From Teredinibacter haidensis (GTDB lineage: Bacteria > Pseudomonadota > Gammaproteobacteria > Pseudomonadales > Cellvibrionaceae), in the NCBI RefSeq assembly GCF_014211975.1, contig NZ_CP060084.1:2677001-2741000 (forward strand): a DNA stretch of 64,000 nt. Direction: 5' to 3'. The translations under genes and the position numbers were made by a program. Positions within the stretch are counted from its first letter, which is position 1; each line of letters begins with the position of its first letter. Shown one piece after another: positions 18,668-27,914 of the stretch. The notes beneath the pieces are model-generated. The model was not told the DNA's origin and made no database searches. It was given only the letters and a program-made list of their open reading frames with translations.

Positions 18668-19801
18668 ATGACATCTGCCACACTCCAACTCGCCTGCGAC
18701 CTTATCCGCAAAGCGTCCATAACGCCGGAAGATGACGGTTGCCAACCGTTAATGATCGAACGCCTAACCGCGATTGGCTTTAAAATCGAAAACCTGCGCT
18801 TTGACGATGTGGATAATTTCTGGGCCATTCGCGGCGACAGGGGGCCAATACTCGCCTTTGCCGGCCACACAGATGTTGTTCCCAGTGGCGACCTCAAGCG
18901 CTGGGACACCCCGCCCTTCGAGCCCACAATAAAAGACGGCATGCTCTATGGGCGCGGCGCCGCCGATATGAAAGGCAGCCTTGCCGCCATGGTAACCGCT
19001 TGCGAAAACTTTATTGCCCAACACTCAAACCACAAAGGTCGCATCGCCTTTTTAATTACCAGTGACGAAGAAGGCATTGCCGCAAACGGCACCGTTAAAG
19101 TCATCGAATGGCTGGAACAGCAAAACGAAAAAATCACCTGGTGCTTAGTGGGCGAACCGTCCTGCACCCATAAGCTGGGAGACACCATTAAAAATGGTCG
19201 CCGCGGCTCACTGGGCTGCGAACTCACCGTAAAAGGAAAGCAAGGCCATGTGGCCTACCCGCACCTGGCGAAAAACCCTATACACATGGTATCGCCGGCA
19301 CTCGCCGAACTGGCAGCAGAACAATGGGACAACGGCAACGAATTTTTCCCGGCCACCAGCTTTCAAGTGTCCAACATTAACAGCGGCACCGGTGCCACCA
19401 ACGTTATTCCAGGCGAAGCCCATATTGTATTTAATTTCCGCTTCTCCACCGAAACCACCGATAGCGAATTAAAAGCGCGCGCCGAAGCCATATTAAAAAA
19501 ACACCAGCTCGACTACGACATACACTGGCACCTTTCCGGCCAACCATTTCTGACCGCTGCCGGCGACCTAGTGGATGCCGCCGTTAACGCCATTAAAAAA
19601 GTCGCCAATATAGAAACCGAACTCTCAACCTCTGGCGGCACCTCCGACGGACGCTTTATCGCCCCAACCGGTGCACAGGTATTAGAGCTGGGGCCACTGA
19701 ATGCCACCATCCACCAAGCCAACGAAAGCGTTTCGATAAAAGATTTAGATTCACTCAGCGAAATGTACCAACAAATTCTAATAGAACTTTTGGCCAACTA
19801 A
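18668..19801 (+). CDS. dapE: DapE, succinyl-diaminopimelate desuccinylase
   Basis: DapE is a dizinc M20 hydrolase that releases L,L-DAP and succinate. In the 377-residue protein the metal ligands are visible: His in FAGHTDVVPSG, Asp in GRGAADMKGSL, the catalytic and bridging Glu pair in TSDEEGIAANG, and the final His in GPLNATIHQANE. The dimerisation domain carries NVIPGEAHIVFNFR. Length is normal. It completes the dapC-dapD-dapE group. Confidence 0.95.
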   Translation: MTSATLQLACDLIRKASITPEDDGCQPLMIERLTAIGFKIENLRFDDVDNFWAIRGDRGPILAFAGHTDVVPSGDLKRWDTPPFEPTIKDGMLYGRGAADMKGSLAAMVTACENFIAQHSNHKGRIAFLITSDEEGIAANGTVKVIEWLEQQNEKITWCLVGEPSCTHKLGDTIKNGRRGSLGCELTVKGKQGHVAYPHLAKNPIHMVSPALAELAAEQWDNGNEFFPATSFQVSNINSGTGATNVIPGEAHIVFNFRFSTETTDSELKARAEAILKKHQLDYDIHWHLSGQPFLTAAGDLVDAAVNAIKKVANIETELSTSGGTSDGRFIAPTGAQVLELGPLNATIHQANESVSIKDLDSLSEMYQQILIELLAN

Positions 19802-19806
19802 AAAAC

Positions 19807-20286
19807 ATGACATCACTCACACACCTAAACGAAAAAGGCGAAGCTCACATGGTCGACGTGGGTGGCAAGAACATCAGCCACCGCGTAGCCACCGCGCGCA
19901 GCACCGTAAAAATGCTGCCCGAAACCCTGGCGATGATCACCGAAGGCACGCACAAAAAAGGTGATGTCTTTGCCGTAGCCCGCATTGCGGGCATTCAGGC
20001 GGCAAAAAAATGCAGCGATTTAATTCCACTCTGCCACCCGCTAATGCTCACAAAAATCGCCGTAGACATACGTGCAAACAGCGAACAAAACACCGTAATA
20101 ATCGAAGCGACCTGCCAACTGGACGGTAAAACCGGAGTGGAAATGGAAGCACTTACGGCAGCGTCTGTAGCGGCACTCACCCTTTACGACATGTGTAAAG
20201 CCGTCGATAAAGGCATGGTGATATGCGAAACAAAACTACTGAAAAAAACGGGCGGAAAATCGGGAGACTGGCAAATTGAACGCTAA
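19807..20286 (+). CDS. moaC: MoaC, cyclic pyranopterin monophosphate synthase
   Basis: MoaC forms cyclic pyranopterin monophosphate after MoaA in molybdenum cofactor synthesis. The 159-residue protein shows AHMVDVGGKNISHRVATA at the N-terminus, IAGIQAAKKCSDLIPLCHPL with conserved Lys/Cys, and the C-terminal YDMCKAVDKGMVI. It overlaps moaD by 11 bases. No moaA is in the window, so the first step must be encoded elsewhere. Confidence 0.95.
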   Translation: MTSLTHLNEKGEAHMVDVGGKNISHRVATARSTVKMLPETLAMITEGTHKKGDVFAVARIAGIQAAKKCSDLIPLCHPLMLTKIAVDIRANSEQNTVIIEATCQLDGKTGVEMEALTAASVAALTLYDMCKAVDKGMVICETKLLKKTGGKSGDWQIER

Positions 20287-20539
20287 CAACAGCATTAAGC
20301 TCTTGTACTTCGCCAGCCTCGGCGAACAACTGGGCCTGAGCGAAGAAGCGTTTCCGCTAACCCAGGCCTGCAGCGTTCAACAACTGTGCGAGCAACTCAG
20401 CGAGCGCGGCCCGCAATGGAAAGAACTGCTCGGCGCCACAAAAATCAAATGCGCCGTAAACCACACCATCAGCAACCAACAGCAACAGATCAAGCCAAAC
20501 GATGAAGTCGCTTTTTTTCCGCCGGTAACAGGAGGCTAA
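20276..20539 (+). CDS. moaD: MoaD, molybdopterin synthase sulfur carrier subunit
   Basis: MoaD is the ubiquitin-like small subunit whose C-terminal Gly-Gly is thiocarboxylated and donates sulfur to the pterin. The 87-residue product begins from TTG inside the end of moaC (MNANNSIKLLYFASLGEQLG) and ends FFPPVTGG, the diagnostic double glycine. It is one base from moaE. Overlap with moaC indicates translational coupling. Confidence 0.93.
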   Translation: MNANNSIKLLYFASLGEQLGLSEEAFPLTQACSVQQLCEQLSERGPQWKELLGATKIKCAVNHTISNQQQQIKPNDEVAFFPPVTGG

Positions 20540-20540
20540 G

Positions 20541-20981
20541 GTGATCCGTATACAAACCGAAGACTTCGACCACAACAACGAATACCAAGCGCTACGCAAA
20601 CACGGCAGCAGCGGTGCTGTTGTCACCTTTACCGGCCTGGTACGCGACTTTGCCACAGCAGAAAACAGAAGCAGCCTTTTCGAACTGCAACACTACCCCG
20701 GCATGACCGAAAAAGTACTGAAAAAAATAGAACAGCAAGCAAAAGAAAAATGGGCACTGCAGGCAAGCACCATTATTCACCGGGTAGGAAAGCTACACAG
20801 CGGCGACCAAATAGTCTTTGTCGGTGTCAGCAGCAAACACCGACAAAACGCCTTCGCCGCCTGCGAATTTATAATGGACATACTCAAAACCCAAGCCCCC
20901 TTCTGGAAGAAAGAAGGCCAACACTGGGTAGACGCAAAAGAAAGCGACCAACACGCCGCCGAACGCTGGCTAAGCCCGTGA
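20541..20981 (+). CDS. moaE: MoaE, molybdopterin synthase catalytic subunit
   Basis: MoaE binds cyclic pyranopterin monophosphate and inserts the dithiolene sulfurs with MoaD. The protein is 146 residues, starts from GTG right after moaD, and has GAVVTFTGLVRDF, IIHRVGKLHSGDQIVFVGV and SSKHRQNAFAACEFIMD. The active-site lysines lie in the last motif and in PFWKKE. The stop overlaps the next gene start (GTGA). Confidence 0.95.
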   Translation: MIRIQTEDFDHNNEYQALRKHGSSGAVVTFTGLVRDFATAENRSSLFELQHYPGMTEKVLKKIEQQAKEKWALQASTIIHRVGKLHSGDQIVFVGVSSKHRQNAFAACEFIMDILKTQAPFWKKEGQHWVDAKESDQHAAERWLSP

Positions 20982-21253
20982 CACGCTTCACCTGGCCGGC
21001 AATAAAAGAACTGCTCGGCAAACACTACTCCGCGCCACTGGAACAAACCTTTAAACAATTTCGTGCCGGAGTAATCTTCTTCACCGTGGGGCTCATTATT
21101 ATCTACCTCGCCAACACCGCAATGCCTCAATCCGCGAAGCAGGAATTAATCATTCTGCTGGGGCTGATCATTACCGGTTGCGGTTTTATGGTAGCCATGC
21201 TCGCCCATATTCGAATGATCATCAGCCGCGCCGTTAAGTTTCTGAAGAAATAA
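20978..21253 (+). CDS. Small two-helix membrane protein, function unknown
   Basis: From the GTG at 20978, overlapping the moaE stop, this encodes 91 residues (MTRFTWPAIKELLGKHYSAP...). There are two hydrophobic segments, VIFFTVGLIIIYLAN and LIILLGLIITGCGFMVAMLAH, and a basic C-terminal tail. A frame starting at 20750 lies inside moaE in another phase and is less likely. Its 3' end overlaps the rsmJ 3' end on the other strand. I do not recognise the family; coupling to moaE suggests co-expression only. Confidence 0.65.
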   Translation: MTRFTWPAIKELLGKHYSAPLEQTFKQFRAGVIFFTVGLIIIYLANTAMPQSAKQELIILLGLIITGCGFMVAMLAHIRMIISRAVKFLKK

Positions 21254-22040
21254 TCTCAAACGCCTTTAACGGATAAATATCAAAGCGATTGGATTTCCCC
21301 AGCAACTGATAACCCGGCTCCCTGGCCGCTAAAAACGGCGCCACCTTCGGTCGCTTAACCACCACACGATTTTCCGCCAGCGCTAACGCAGGCTCCAGCA
21401 GGCCATCTGCGTCATTGTCTGAACCGACAACATCGTGAAAAAACTGCATCTCCTTTTTCACCTCAGCGCTTTTCCGTCTCTGCGGAAACATCGGGTCGAG
21501 ATACACCACCTGCGGCCTCTCCAAGCCCTTTTGCGCCAGCAACGCAAGACTATCGCCCTCGAGCAACGTCATACGATCGACAATCTCCAGCAGCTCGGCA
21601 TCGCCATCCTCGGCAAACAACCTGGCCCGCCGCAAGCCATCCTGCAACAACATACGTACCACCGGTGAGCGCTCAACCATCGTGATACTGCAGCCCAGAG
21701 AAGCCAACACAAACGCATCGCCGCCCATACCCGCCGTTGCATCCAACACCCGAATACCCCGGGCTTTATTTAAACCCACCGCCTTGGCGATAGACTGCCC
21801 CTTACCACCGCCATATTTTCTGCGGTGGGACTGAGCACCCTCGGCAAAATCGACATAACTACTAACAGTCTTCTTTCCCATCTTATGCCGCAAACAGATG
21901 GTATCTTCGCCAAACACAAGCTCGTACTCAGCCCGCGTCCCTTCGCCATCGCAAAAAAACTCAAAGCCGTTTTCACGGGCAAAAGCCACGGCCGTATCGA
22001 AAAAAACCAAGCGCTTTTCACAAACAACACACACACTCAT
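21234..22040 (-). CDS. rsmJ: RsmJ, 16S rRNA m2G1516 methyltransferase
   Basis: RsmJ methylates N2 of G1516 in 16S rRNA using SAM. The 268-residue protein has the family order: a short N-terminal domain, then KYGGGKGQSIAKAVGLNK, the SAM motif IRVLDATAGMGGDAFVLASLG, MVERSPVVRMLLQDGL, and the DPMFPQRRKSA catalytic-loop motif with KKEMQFFHDVVG. This combination is diagnostic for RsmJ. It is convergent with the moa genes. Confidence 0.93.
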   Translation of the reverse strand: MSVCVVCEKRLVFFDTAVAFARENGFEFFCDGEGTRAEYELVFGEDTICLRHKMGKKTVSSYVDFAEGAQSHRRKYGGGKGQSIAKAVGLNKARGIRVLDATAGMGGDAFVLASLGCSITMVERSPVVRMLLQDGLRRARLFAEDGDAELLEIVDRMTLLEGDSLALLAQKGLERPQVVYLDPMFPQRRKSAEVKKEMQFFHDVVGSDNDADGLLEPALALAENRVVVKRPKVAPFLAAREPGYQLLGKSNRFDIYPLKAFEIISSET

Positions 22041-22842
22041 AAATGGGCTAAACCTCTACTATCGTCGCAGCGCCACAACAGCGTATTTACGACCACTTTA
22101 CAAAAACCAAGTCTGTACACCTAGGGCAGCGACTTACCCACCGCTACCCCCTGGCACGGGAATTATGCCACAAGACTGTCATATGCTCAGAAAATTCCTG
22201 TCTTGCAGCGATAACGATATCACTAAGCCCGCCGGATCGACTGGCGCCTATAAACAGTCACCTGAAACCCGAAACCAAAGCGCGGTGAAATTTTCGCAAA
22301 CAAAAAACCGAACCCCCATCACCAGCAGCAACCGATTTTAAACGAAAGCACAATACAGCGACCGGCGACAAGAAAAGACGATTACATTCCAACGCCTAAA
22401 TAAAAAAACAGGCGAAGCCCATCACCCTCAAAACGCCCACATAAATATTAATCAACAACATGAACACTAAATTTCAATTTTATGACAAACATTAACCACC
22501 TACATTTGTAAAAAATGGCGCTCAACAATAGAAAACTTTCGCGAATTAAACTACCTCTAAAAAAAATTCCCCAGGCAGTTGAAAAAACACTGGCAGAAGC
22601 GCAGACTTTTATCTCAAAGAATTAGAACATTGGCTCGTCTCAACAATAATTACGACAGACAGTTAAGTGTTGCGCCAAAAAACCACATATCTATTTAGCC
22701 TTAACCTATTTTTATTACCACCCAGGAAATTCTTGTCGCGCGAATAACGGCGCTCCTATTGTTATTCTCGCTACTCGATGTTCATGTTTGCGAAATCGTA
22801 CTTAGTTCTCATCTTATTACCAACAATAAAAGAGGAATCATT
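22041..22842. other. Intergenic region upstream of the VWA gene
   Basis: About 800 bp, AT-rich especially after 22320. I found no convincing reading frame on either strand. It marks the change from compact core genome to accessory DNA and must hold the promoter of the VWA gene. Confidence 0.5.
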
Positions 22843-24912
22843 ATGCGACACCTAAAATACAGCTGTATTTTACAACGGGCTGGCACCTCACCCATTATTA
22901 AAATAAATAAACATAAAGCATTGCTTTCGCGTATCTTTTCCACTGCCGTGCTATTTTCAGTTTTGTTTGGCTCTGCACTCAACGCACACGCACTATCGTG
23001 TTCAACCTCCAACAATATTTGGAATAGCGGTTATGTTATCCTCGTAACCGTAAACAACGATAGCAGCTCTGACATTAGCGCATGGGAAGTGACATTAGAC
23101 TATGCCCAAAGCACCGGCATTACGAATTGGTGGGGCGCCACCCTCGCAGCGGGGGGTAATACAATAGTGGCGTCAAATATGAGCTGGAATGGAAATTTGT
23201 CTGCGGGCCAAACGACAACATTTGGCATACAGGGAACGCATAGCGGTCAGTTTGCAGCGCCCGTATGCACAACGAATCAAACCGTAACTCCGACTCCGAC
23301 ACCGACACCGACTCCGACTCCGACTCCCACGCCCACACCGAGTAGCTCCAGCTCCAGCTCCAGCTCCAGCTCCAGCTCAACCTCCAATTCAAGCTATAGC
23401 TATGGCTCTAGCTCTAGCCCAAACACACAACTTCCCGAACCGACACCTGTGGCAGACCCAGAAATTGGTGAAGACGAAACCTACTTCTACCTAAGCTATG
23501 ACGACTCCGCGAGCACTGCGCCGAGAGACCTGACATTTGCGGCGCTTGCGAATGGCGTTGTTCCCGATCCCTCATACGGACGTGCCTATGAATTTTTAAA
23601 TGCGGAAACATTCGATCATTTTTCCGCTGAACAAGTCGATCCGTTTGTAATATCAATGGGCTTAATGCAAGTACCTCAATCGGAAATCCCCATCAGTATT
23701 GACTACGAAGGCAGCATGTACGCGCTGGGCGCCAACGTTAGCGGCCCCACACTCACAAAAGAAGACCGTAAAAATGTCGTATTAACCCTGCTCTTAGATA
23801 TTTCAGGATCTATGCGAAGCGCTTACGCAATTGAAACCCAGTCGGATCTATCGACACTACTCGACGTTGCCAAACATGGGCTCACGCAAATTACTTCGAG
23901 CCTAAAAGACGGCGACATATTGAACCTGGTAACCTTTGAAACATACGCCGAGATCGTATTAACCGATTGGGCTTACGACCCCGATTCGTCAACCTACGGA
24001 GATGCCGTTAGCAGCGTGAACGCAACGGGCACCACCAATCTGAATGCCGGTATTGAGCTTGCGTACGAAGTAGCAAATGTTAGCTATGATGCAACCAAGG
24101 CAAACCGCGTAATCATATTGACCGACGCCTACGCAAATACCGGCCAAATAGATCCAGACATTATTGCGAACCACACCGTTATCAACGGCCTAGAGGGCAT
24201 TTTATTTTCAGGTATAGGAATTGGCTCCAACTTTAATGAAGCCTTTTTAAATGAACTCACCGACATAGGCAAGAGCACCTACTCGGCAATGGTCACCCCC
24301 ACCGACGCAGAACGCATTTTTACCGAAGGGTTTATGCGCTTTGTTGATCACGCCGTTGAAAACATTCAATTCCGCGTAGACTACCCCCAAAGTTTAGACC
24401 AACTAAAATCCGCAGCGGAAGAAGTTTCAACAGATCCAGACGCAGTCTCCACCGTCAACTACGCATACAACAGCTCACAATTTTTCTTGGAGCTATTCAG
24501 TAGCAATGTAGAAGTTGATACAAGCGAAACCATCACACTCACCGCAAGCTTCGATAGTGAAAATGGCGAAACAGAAACGGTTACCGTAGAAAAAACGCTC
24601 GCAGAATTAATGGCCGAAAGCTCCGACCAAATTTATTCCGCAGCAGCCGTAACCACCCTTGCCGACCTGGTTGCCGGTAAAATTGAATGTGAAACGGCTC
24701 TAAATAGCGGCCTATACGCACAGGATATTGATTCAGCAATATTCAATACCTATATCTCGGCCATTACCGACTACTGCTGGCTTCAGTCTACGACTCCCAC
24801 CCCAGTCCCCACCGATGGGCCCTATACCAGTAGCTCCAGCAGCTCCAGCAGCTCCAGCAGCTCCAGCAGCTCGAGTAGTTATAGTAGCTCTTCAGCCAAC
24901 GCTGGAATATAA
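22843..24912 (+). CDS. Secreted CBM2-like / von Willebrand A protein with poly-serine linkers
   Basis: The start MRHLKYSCILQ has AGAGG just upstream; an earlier in-frame ATG at 22759 would add 28 residues. A long n-region and a hydrophobic signal stretch (LFSVLFGSALNAHA) precede a CBM2-type module (SWNGNLSAGQTTTFGIQG, about residues 50-140). Then come a (PT)n stretch and a first serine linker. The VWA domain has the MIDAS motif DISGSM near residue 320, a TTNLNAG threonine motif and LTDAYAN. A second serine tract then leads straight to the stop (SANAGI). CBM2 modules bind cellulose or chitin and poly-Ser linkers are typical of Cellvibrionaceae. The protein seems to lack whatever domain followed the second linker. 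Confidence 0.8.
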   Translation: MRHLKYSCILQRAGTSPIIKINKHKALLSRIFSTAVLFSVLFGSALNAHALSCSTSNNIWNSGYVILVTVNNDSSSDISAWEVTLDYAQSTGITNWWGATLAAGGNTIVASNMSWNGNLSAGQTTTFGIQGTHSGQFAAPVCTTNQTVTPTPTPTPTPTPTPTPTPSSSSSSSSSSSSSTSNSSYSYGSSSSPNTQLPEPTPVADPEIGEDETYFYLSYDDSASTAPRDLTFAALANGVVPDPSYGRAYEFLNAETFDHFSAEQVDPFVISMGLMQVPQSEIPISIDYEGSMYALGANVSGPTLTKEDRKNVVLTLLLDISGSMRSAYAIETQSDLSTLLDVAKHGLTQITSSLKDGDILNLVTFETYAEIVLTDWAYDPDSSTYGDAVSSVNATGTTNLNAGIELAYEVANVSYDATKANRVIILTDAYANTGQIDPDIIANHTVINGLEGILFSGIGIGSNFNEAFLNELTDIGKSTYSAMVTPTDAERIFTEGFMRFVDHAVENIQFRVDYPQSLDQLKSAAEEVSTDPDAVSTVNYAYNSSQFFLELFSSNVEVDTSETITLTASFDSENGETETVTVEKTLAELMAESSDQIYSAAAVTTLADLVAGKIECETALNSGLYAQDIDSAIFNTYISAITDYCWLQSTTPTPVPTDGPYTSSSSSSSSSSSSSSSSSYSSSSANAGI

Positions 24913-24949
24913 AACGTAACGGCAGTACCTAGTGCAGCCAACAATGGTG

Positions 24950-24981
24950 CCCCTCCAAACCCTTTTGGGCTTTGGGAGGGG
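24950..24981 (+). terminator. Hairpin downstream of the VWA gene
   Basis: CCCCTCC pairs with GGAGGGG, with further inner AAACCC/GGGcTTT pairing around TTTT. No strong T run follows, so it may be a terminator or only an RNA-stabilising hairpin. Confidence 0.55.
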
Positions 24982-25482
24982 TTATCAACAGAGTGGAATG
25001 AGCGTTAAAGTTAAAGCATTAGCCGCTGCCAGCGAATAAAGGATATGCTTACCACGAAAAACACACTATTCCAACTCAATCCTTCTATACGCAAATAACA
25101 ACGCACTTAAGAATTAACTCCAGCATAAAGGCCCATTACTGCAACGGATTAAACGTGTGATACCTGTTAGTTCAAAACCTCTGCAACATTAACCTCATAC
25201 GTTCTATACCATTTTTTTCTTACCTAAACATTGAGCCTTTCTATGTTCAGATTTTTTATGCCACTTTTCAATATGCACTCTTGAAGGCCAGAATGAAACT
25301 GCAACTTTGTATCGCCTTCAGCGCAAGATAAAAATTCTATACATTCGGAATCTAATTTTCTTATTGTGGCGGCAAAGATAACGACATACCTTCAGCGAGA
25401 TAATCCTTTATAAGGATTAACGGCTCAACAAGGGTAAGGCCGAAGGTTCAGACGCTGAGCGCCGGTGTTTTTTTAGATGTTA
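24982..25482. other. Intergenic region
   Basis: About 500 bp of AT-rich DNA. I see no supported gene, only a weak GC-rich hairpin plus T run near 25449-25473 next to the following minus-strand frame. Confidence 0.4.
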
Positions 25483-25887
25483 TCAATAAGTATCTATCGA
25501 ATCGTCTTCCGTTTCTCCGTAATCAGTTCTTCGGTCGTACGACTTATCAATGTCAGAAAGCTTTTTCAAAAGACCGCGCCCTAATTGATCCACTTTATTT
25601 TCACGTAATTTACAGTGCGTCTCGGCTGGCAGACTAGCAATCCCACTCTCTATTTTTTCAACAGTTACTGTATTATTTCTGTGGCCCGGTTTGTGGCGCA
25701 ATAAATTTGGATACCAATTGTGAAAAATACTCTTTACGTTTTCCGGGGCAGGCCCCAGCCAATACCCTGACCGGGTGATGTAGTTAAAGCTGTGTGCGCT
25801 TAAGTAAGTGCCATTCGGGTCTGCCCCCGCGTAGTACTTCGATTTTTTTGATGCTTCCCATGGAATTTGTACAAAGACTGATAACAC
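25483..25887 (-). CDS. Unrecognised 134-residue frame, possibly a remnant
   Basis: The frame starts from GTG and has no internal Met. It contains aromatic-rich sequence (SAHSFNYITRSGYWLGP; SIFHNWYPNL) followed by a charged C-terminus (KLSDIDKSYDRRTDYGETE). Composition looks protein-like, but I recognise no family. Its 5' end overlaps the start of the HTH gene on the other strand by 28 bases, so the true start is doubtful. It could be the 3' part of a larger gene. Confidence 0.35.
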   Translation of the reverse strand: MLSVFVQIPWEASKKSKYYAGADPNGTYLSAHSFNYITRSGYWLGPAPENVKSIFHNWYPNLLRHKPGHRNNTVTVEKIESGIASLPAETHCKLRENKVDQLGRGLLKKLSDIDKSYDRRTDYGETEDDSIDTY

Positions 25888-26204
25888 TACGTAAAGAGCG
25901 TGGATTAACCCAACAGGCTCTAGCCAACGCGATTGAGTTACACGTAAATCAGATTAAACGGTACGAGGCGGGTACAGCCCAACCTACCCTAGATACACTG
26001 GTTCGACTGGCTAAGGAACTACATACCACATTGGATGATTTGGTATTTGGAGAAGATCACCGCAGCCCTGAAGATGATTTAAAGCTGCAATTTGAAGCAT
26101 TAAGCCAATTTGATGAGAACGAGCGGATGGTCGTTAAAAAACTGCTGGAAAGTTTGATATTAAAACACAACGCTAAACGCGCCTTTGCCGATAAGCTCGC
26201 ATAA
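25860..26204 (+). CDS. XRE-family helix-turn-helix regulator
   Basis: The start MEFVQRLITLRKERGLTQQ gives 114 residues. A Cro/CI-type HTH fills residues 5-60 (GLTQQALANAIELHVNQIKRYEAGTAQPTLDTLVRLAKEL). The remainder is a short charged helical C-terminus (EDHRSPEDDLKLQFEALSQFDENERMVVKKLLESLI) typical of small orphan or phage-type regulators. No obvious target gene is adjacent. Confidence 0.85.
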   Translation: MEFVQRLITLRKERGLTQQALANAIELHVNQIKRYEAGTAQPTLDTLVRLAKELHTTLDDLVFGEDHRSPEDDLKLQFEALSQFDENERMVVKKLLESLILKHNAKRAFADKLA

Positions 26205-26250
26205 AAATTCCATTGCAGATCACTCCACAAAGGCTTCGATTAATTTAATT

Positions 26251-26263
26251 GGGGTCTGTCCCC
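26251..26263. repeat. Short GGGG-TCTGT-CCCC palindrome (REP-like)
   Basis: A 4-bp palindrome around TCTGT. Related 'GTCTG(T/C)CCCC' strings occur at about 26369-26381 and 36130-36141, so this may be a decayed REP-type element. Weak evidence. Confidence 0.3.
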
Positions 26264-26361
26264 TATTATTTTAGTCTTGCTTATCGTGCCTGTCCTATTA
26301 GTGTTCCCTGGGCGTCCCACTATTTGGTCCCGCTAAATATTGCATTCACTCATGATCTAAA

Positions 26362-27297
26362 TCAATGGAGTCTGCCCCCTTCAATTTGCAAAACCCATGG
26401 GCACAAATATGATATTTTTATAATACTTTCATTGTGGGCGCTAGAAACCTGCTCTAAGGGCTCTTTTTCAACCAGTTCAGAGATCTCATCATAAGATTTC
26501 ACTAACCCCGAATAATACACATATGATGAGCTATCTTCACCCCATTGCTTTGCTATTTCGGCTTGATAATATATAAGCTCTCTCCAGCCATATACCCAAC
26601 AATCTTTGCCACCCAACAAGTAAAGATGTGTTTTTTCTAAAAACTTTGCAGCATCCAAGTAGTCTTCTGCGACTATGGTCAACTCAGCCAACCGCAAATA
26701 CGCTTTAATGTAGCCAAGTCGAACGGAAGAAAGATTACTATCTTGCCGATCTAAATAGTCTACCCAATGAAGCAAAATATCTTTGACCTTTGATGAATCA
26801 TCAGACAGTAGATAAAGCCGACTTATTTCATCAACAAGAGATTCTGCTAGGGCTTCACTCGGCCCGAGAGTTAAGATCACCTCCAATGCGTTAGCTGATT
26901 CAATAAACTTTCCATCCCTTTCATATAACCGACTTTTTTTAATAAACAAATCACCAACGATGAATATAAATTTATCTGACATCAACAAAGGAGGTTCGAG
27001 ATACAGCGCCAACTCATCAACACACACAATAAAATTAGTGTCAGCCTTAGATCGGCATTCCGCGGCTAGGATCTTTAGCGCCCCAATATGGCACTCACTA
27101 ATTCCTGGAATCTCGGAAGACTCCAGAATCTTTTTTAAATCTTTCTGCGTTAGTTTTGAGTCAAATCTGCATAAAGCCTGCAACTCAAGATCATCAGGTG
27201 CAGACAATGGCTTTATCACTAAAATATCGCCAAAACACGATTGCATGACAACAAAAGAAAGTACAAAGACGGAAAATCTTATTATTAACTTGTCCAT
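26362..27297 (-). CDS. Signal-peptide protein overlapping an RHS module; candidate immunity protein
   Basis: The 311-residue protein begins MDKLIIRFSVFVLSFVVMQS, a signal peptide or lipoprotein-like leader (QSCFGD). The rest is helical with repeated Leu/Ala/Tyr spacing (residues 120-270, for example LGYIKAYLRLAEL and AAKFLEKTHLYLLGG), suggesting a TPR-like solenoid. Its ATG overlaps the stop of the RHS frame upstream (TAATG). Such tight coupling to an RHS C-terminus is what an immunity gene would show, but a function in the envelope is inferred only from the signal peptide. Confidence 0.6.
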   Translation of the reverse strand: MDKLIIRFSVFVLSFVVMQSCFGDILVIKPLSAPDDLELQALCRFDSKLTQKDLKKILESSEIPGISECHIGALKILAAECRSKADTNFIVCVDELALYLEPPLLMSDKFIFIVGDLFIKKSRLYERDGKFIESANALEVILTLGPSEALAESLVDEISRLYLLSDDSSKVKDILLHWVDYLDRQDSNLSSVRLGYIKAYLRLAELTIVAEDYLDAAKFLEKTHLYLLGGKDCWVYGWRELIYYQAEIAKQWGEDSSSYVYYSGLVKSYDEISELVEKEPLEQVSSAHNESIIKISYLCPWVLQIEGGRLH

Positions 27298-27914
27298 TAT
27301 TTTTGCGCAATCATTGCTTTGAACCTGCTTCTAACTTTTCGATATCCTTGAACAGTTATTGTTCTCCTGCTACTAAAATTACTGATACGTATAGTCGTGG
27401 TGCCTTCAGTAACGACATGCGACCCACTTTCATTTGTGGCACCTGATCTACTGAAAGTTTCTGTACCCTTAACTTTCGCCACTCCAGACGAATAAACTGT
27501 AGCACCTCCCTCCATCACTTCTACCGAGGCTTTAGCTGTTTTATCTGAAGACACATTGACATTTATATCACCTCCAACTCCATCGACTTCTACGGTCATT
27601 TGCGTACCCGGCTGAATTTCAGCCGGACCAAATTCGTCGTACTCATTAACCGATTGATCAAATTGCCCGTCAGGTAAACTGTCTCCACCAGGAGGGTTTT
27701 GAGGATCGTAATCTTCAAACTCTTGGTCTGATGAATTCCCAAACACACTAACATCATAACAAGCATAAGCAGTACTACCGGCGCACGCGCTTTCCATGCC
27801 TGTTGGGTCGATCAAATTCATGGGATCATTCCCCACATAAGCATAAAGATTCATTTGATCCTCATACCCAATCGGATCGGTTTGCAAGAACCGCCCCATA
27901 TCAGGGGGTATGCC
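27297..27914 (-). pseudogene. RHS C-terminal module, 5' end cut at the RAYT element
   Basis: The frame opens at the RAYT boundary and begins with the RHS core end PDMGRFLQTDPIGYEDQMN-LYAYVGNDPMNLIDPTG. A variable tail of about 165 residues follows (MESACAGSTAYACYDV..., later GTTTIRISNFSSRRTITVQGYRK). The start codon and the whole RHS repeat shell are missing. In a complete gene the tail would be the toxin domain; I do not recognise its fold. It couples to the next gene by TAATG. Expression as it stands is doubtful. Confidence 0.75.

Noticed and set aside
20750..20977. N-terminal extension of the small membrane protein after moaE
   Set aside because: It lies inside moaE in another phase. The GTG overlapping the moaE stop is a better start.
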